A stretch of 64,000 bases of DNA from Bacteroidota bacterium. Its GTDB lineage: Bacteria > Bacteroidota > Bacteroidia > Cytophagales > Cyclobacteriaceae. Location of the stretch: positions 1-64,000 of the forward strand of contig JACOSO010000068.1 in the NCBI GenBank assembly GCA_016178785.1, read 5' to 3'. The notes beneath the pieces were generated by a model. That model was not told the DNA's origin. It worked only from the letters and a program-made list of their open reading frames with translations, and made no database searches. The translations under genes were made by a program, and so were the position numbers. Of the stretch, positions 62,347 to 64,000 are shown one piece after another (the stretch's first letter is position 1; each line of letters begins with the position of its first letter).

Positions 62347-63981
62347 TTAATTAAGCTTCACATTAGCAAGCCATATGTTAGCTTCATCTTCATCCTTTCC
62401 GATGTAAAGAATTGTATTTGATTTGGCATCGTAAATGGAATCATCGATGAAGTACTTCTCCTTGCCAATCACACTGAAGTCAGAAATGGCTGGACTCGCA
62501 AGGTTGATTTTGCCAATGCGAGGATAGAACCTCGCACGGAAGGAAGGCACGTTATTGTAGGCGTCATAAAAATTTGCAAATCCCTTTGAGCCCTTAGCTT
62601 CCCATATCTCCCATATCGCAGTGCCTCCATCTTGGGAAAAGTAGAAGTTTTGTTTCACTCTGAAGACTTTGCTTTTCTTATCATCGTCAAGTCGGTCAAT
62701 GGCGTACTGAGCCTTGAATTGGCCCTGTTGATCAAAATGCAGACAAACAATATCTCCGTAGGTCGTTACTGTGGAACTGATGCCCCTTACAAATCCCCAT
62801 CCAACCAATTGTCCGGTCATCAAGATGTCACCAGAGGGGCTGACGGCCAGCGTATTTGATAAGAATTTACCTCCCTTAAATGGCGACCCTCCTTTTTGAG
62901 ACGGTGGAGTTTTAACATTGGACTTGATCGATGCCATAGGTGCTGTACTTGCAAACTGCATTTTGTTGTTCTGTATCTTGATGAAATGAAAGAAATCCAT
63001 TGAGCGATCAGCTTTCTTGGTATAGGAGTACATCGATACATTGTTGTACTCCTTGTAACAGGGATTTACCATGGGCTGGTAATCATCAAATTCATCCTTG
63101 TACCCTTCCTTGCTTTTTACTGAGTAACCGAAAAGATATACTGCTCCATTGCTTTGCGTAGCTCCTGTTACAAGAAGATTAGGCGAAGGACTTTCAAAGA
63201 ACATTTTACTGCGCTCCTTGCCGGCCAGATCGTAATTAAGTAATACGTATTTGTTGAAGTTGGCCTTGTCGTTGGAGGCAAGGACAGCAACAAAACCCGC
63301 GTCATCAGCGTACTCGGAATCGTCATTGTCGTTGACAGCCAGTTTCTGAGTATAAACTATGGAGTAGGAGCCGGTAAGGTCAATGGGAATTTCCTCAACC
63401 TCACCTGAGGAGTTCACCTTGACTATCGCATATTGACGTGGGGTTGCCTTGTCCTTCGTTTCCATGTACACGAAGAGTACAATTTTACGATTCTCAACGT
63501 CATAAAAGTCGTCAATGCCGTAATAGAATTTTCCCTTCTCGTTTTTGACCTTAATGGTTTCACTGTCGAGCGTCTTTTTCCTTACGTAACGCTGACCTTT
63601 GTAGTCCCATTTCATCAACAGCTTGTCCTGCGATATGCGAACTTTCATGCTATTGATGTCAAACGAACTGCAGGCACCGACCCAAGCACGAACAACCTCC
63701 ATTTCTTTGTCCTCCTTAACGTCCTTCTGAGTGGTCAAGGTCTTACTTTCAGCTAATTTGAAATCCGGAGCGAAATCATATTCCTCAGAGACAATCTCAT
63801 TTTTTCCGCCACCTTTTGTTTGGTACAATAGTTTAATCGTACCGTCTTCACCAACCTTGATTTGATCAATGAATCCCTTTTGAGAGGCTTTGGATAGAGG
63901 ATGTGTGACTTCAGTGATAGTTTGGGCTGAGGCGGTTCCAATTGCGAAAGCCGCCAGAAGGATTAAAGCGGTGTTTTTCAT
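62347..63981 (-). CDS. Secreted or periplasmic protein of unknown function, 544 aa
   Basis: The protein begins with a clear signal peptide (MKNTALILLAAFAIGTASAQ). The rest is beta-rich with repeated strand-turn units that look like a propeller or jelly-roll, for example GDILMTGQLVGWGF and KSNTILYIGKDEDEANIWL at the end, and a Gly/Lys-rich loop (TPPSQKGGSPFKGGKF). There is no T9SS sorting domain and no lipobox. I do not recognise the family. It converges with the permease gene and its start lies 19 bases from the window edge. Confidence 0.75.
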   Translation of the reverse strand: MKNTALILLAAFAIGTASAQTITEVTHPLSKASQKGFIDQIKVGEDGTIKLLYQTKGGGKNEIVSEEYDFAPDFKLAESKTLTTQKDVKEDKEMEVVRAWVGACSSFDINSMKVRISQDKLLMKWDYKGQRYVRKKTLDSETIKVKNEKGKFYYGIDDFYDVENRKIVLFVYMETKDKATPRQYAIVKVNSSGEVEEIPIDLTGSYSIVYTQKLAVNDNDDSEYADDAGFVAVLASNDKANFNKYVLLNYDLAGKERSKMFFESPSPNLLVTGATQSNGAVYLFGYSVKSKEGYKDEFDDYQPMVNPCYKEYNNVSMYSYTKKADRSMDFFHFIKIQNNKMQFASTAPMASIKSNVKTPPSQKGGSPFKGGKFLSNTLAVSPSGDILMTGQLVGWGFVRGISSTVTTYGDIVCLHFDQQGQFKAQYAIDRLDDDKKSKVFRVKQNFYFSQDGGTAIWEIWEAKGSKGFANFYDAYNNVPSFRARFYPRIGKINLASPAISDFSVIGKEKYFIDDSIYDAKSNTILYIGKDEDEANIWLANVKLN

Positions 63982-64000
63982 AATTTTTTTTTATAGACGA

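Noticed and set aside
1-64000. tRNA, rRNA, riboswitch or replication origin
   Set aside because: I looked for conserved cores and clover-leaf patterns, especially at the island edges, and found none I could support by eye.

Overview
The window looks like a chromosome segment of a gliding, polysaccharide-degrading Bacteroidota, most likely of the Cytophagales type. The grounds are a SprB-like adhesin with a type IX secretion (T9SS) type B sorting domain next to a PorP/SprF gene, a secreted GH16-GH18 enzyme with a type A sorting domain, a propeller/Y_Y_Y/LuxR regulator, many lipoprotein and FtsX-like permease genes, and TAnnTTTG-like promoter boxes. No rRNA, tRNA or CRISPR array was recognised. 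The phylum-level call is firm; anything finer is a guess.

Region 1 (1-8502) is surface and envelope biology: a repeat-containing SprB-like protein whose frame breaks exactly at the end of a 141-bp perfect direct repeat, its SprF partner, a CapA-like lipoprotein and a DUF3160 lipoprotein.

Region 2 (about 8.5-33.3 kb) is an accessory island. From left to right it holds a metallo-beta-lactamase-fold gene cut off at its 3' end; a three-gene tyrosine-recombinase operon of Tn554/recombinase-trio type; a Gabija-like anti-phage pair (OLD-type ATPase/TOPRIM nuclease plus UvrD-like helicase) with two small unknown genes in front; a HigB toxin with a HigA-ImmA/IrrE antitoxin; an sce7725/beta-family protein and a convergent sce7726-family predicted nuclease; another tyrosine recombinase; a Mu/Tn7-like element (Xre repressor, DDE transposase split by a frameshift, AAA ATPase, and a chain of three more helix-turn-helix domains); a repeat-rich stretch with a second HigBA pair; and a three-gene operon (unknown 328-aa protein, PLD-like protein, Shedu/DUF4263-like nuclease) whose middle gene is broken at an (AT)6 tract. 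That operon and the HigBA-ImmA/sce7725/sce7726 group are the best candidates here for undescribed defence systems.

Region 3 (33.3-48.9 kb) reads as a sugar-use locus, probably for amino-sugar polymers: a hybrid-type regulator, a secreted GH16-GH18-CBM6-fascin enzyme, a NUDIX/winged-helix regulator with two palindromic operators in front of it, a ThuA-GH9 protein (frameshifted in an A8 run), a second ThuA protein, a full mannose-family PTS (IIA, IIB, fused IIC-IID, enzyme I, HPr) and glucosamine-6-phosphate deaminase. A dedicated, complete PTS is unusual for this phylum. The set fits import of glucosamine released from chitosan or chitin and its conversion to fructose-6-phosphate.

Region 4 (49-64 kb) holds stress and metal genes: a GNAT acetyltransferase, two SigZ-type sigma factors with cysteine tails, a PAP2 phosphatase, a DoxX-like protein, an ArsR sensor, a MerT remnant and a GDCCVxC protein, a Cys-Cys-rich miniprotein in one operon with an MFS carrier and a flavoprotein, a Bcr/CflA-type efflux pump, two FtsX-like permeases and one secreted unknown. 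Four genes in the window carry single frame breaks, three of them at or near simple-sequence runs, so sequencing error, decay and phase variation all need to be kept in mind.
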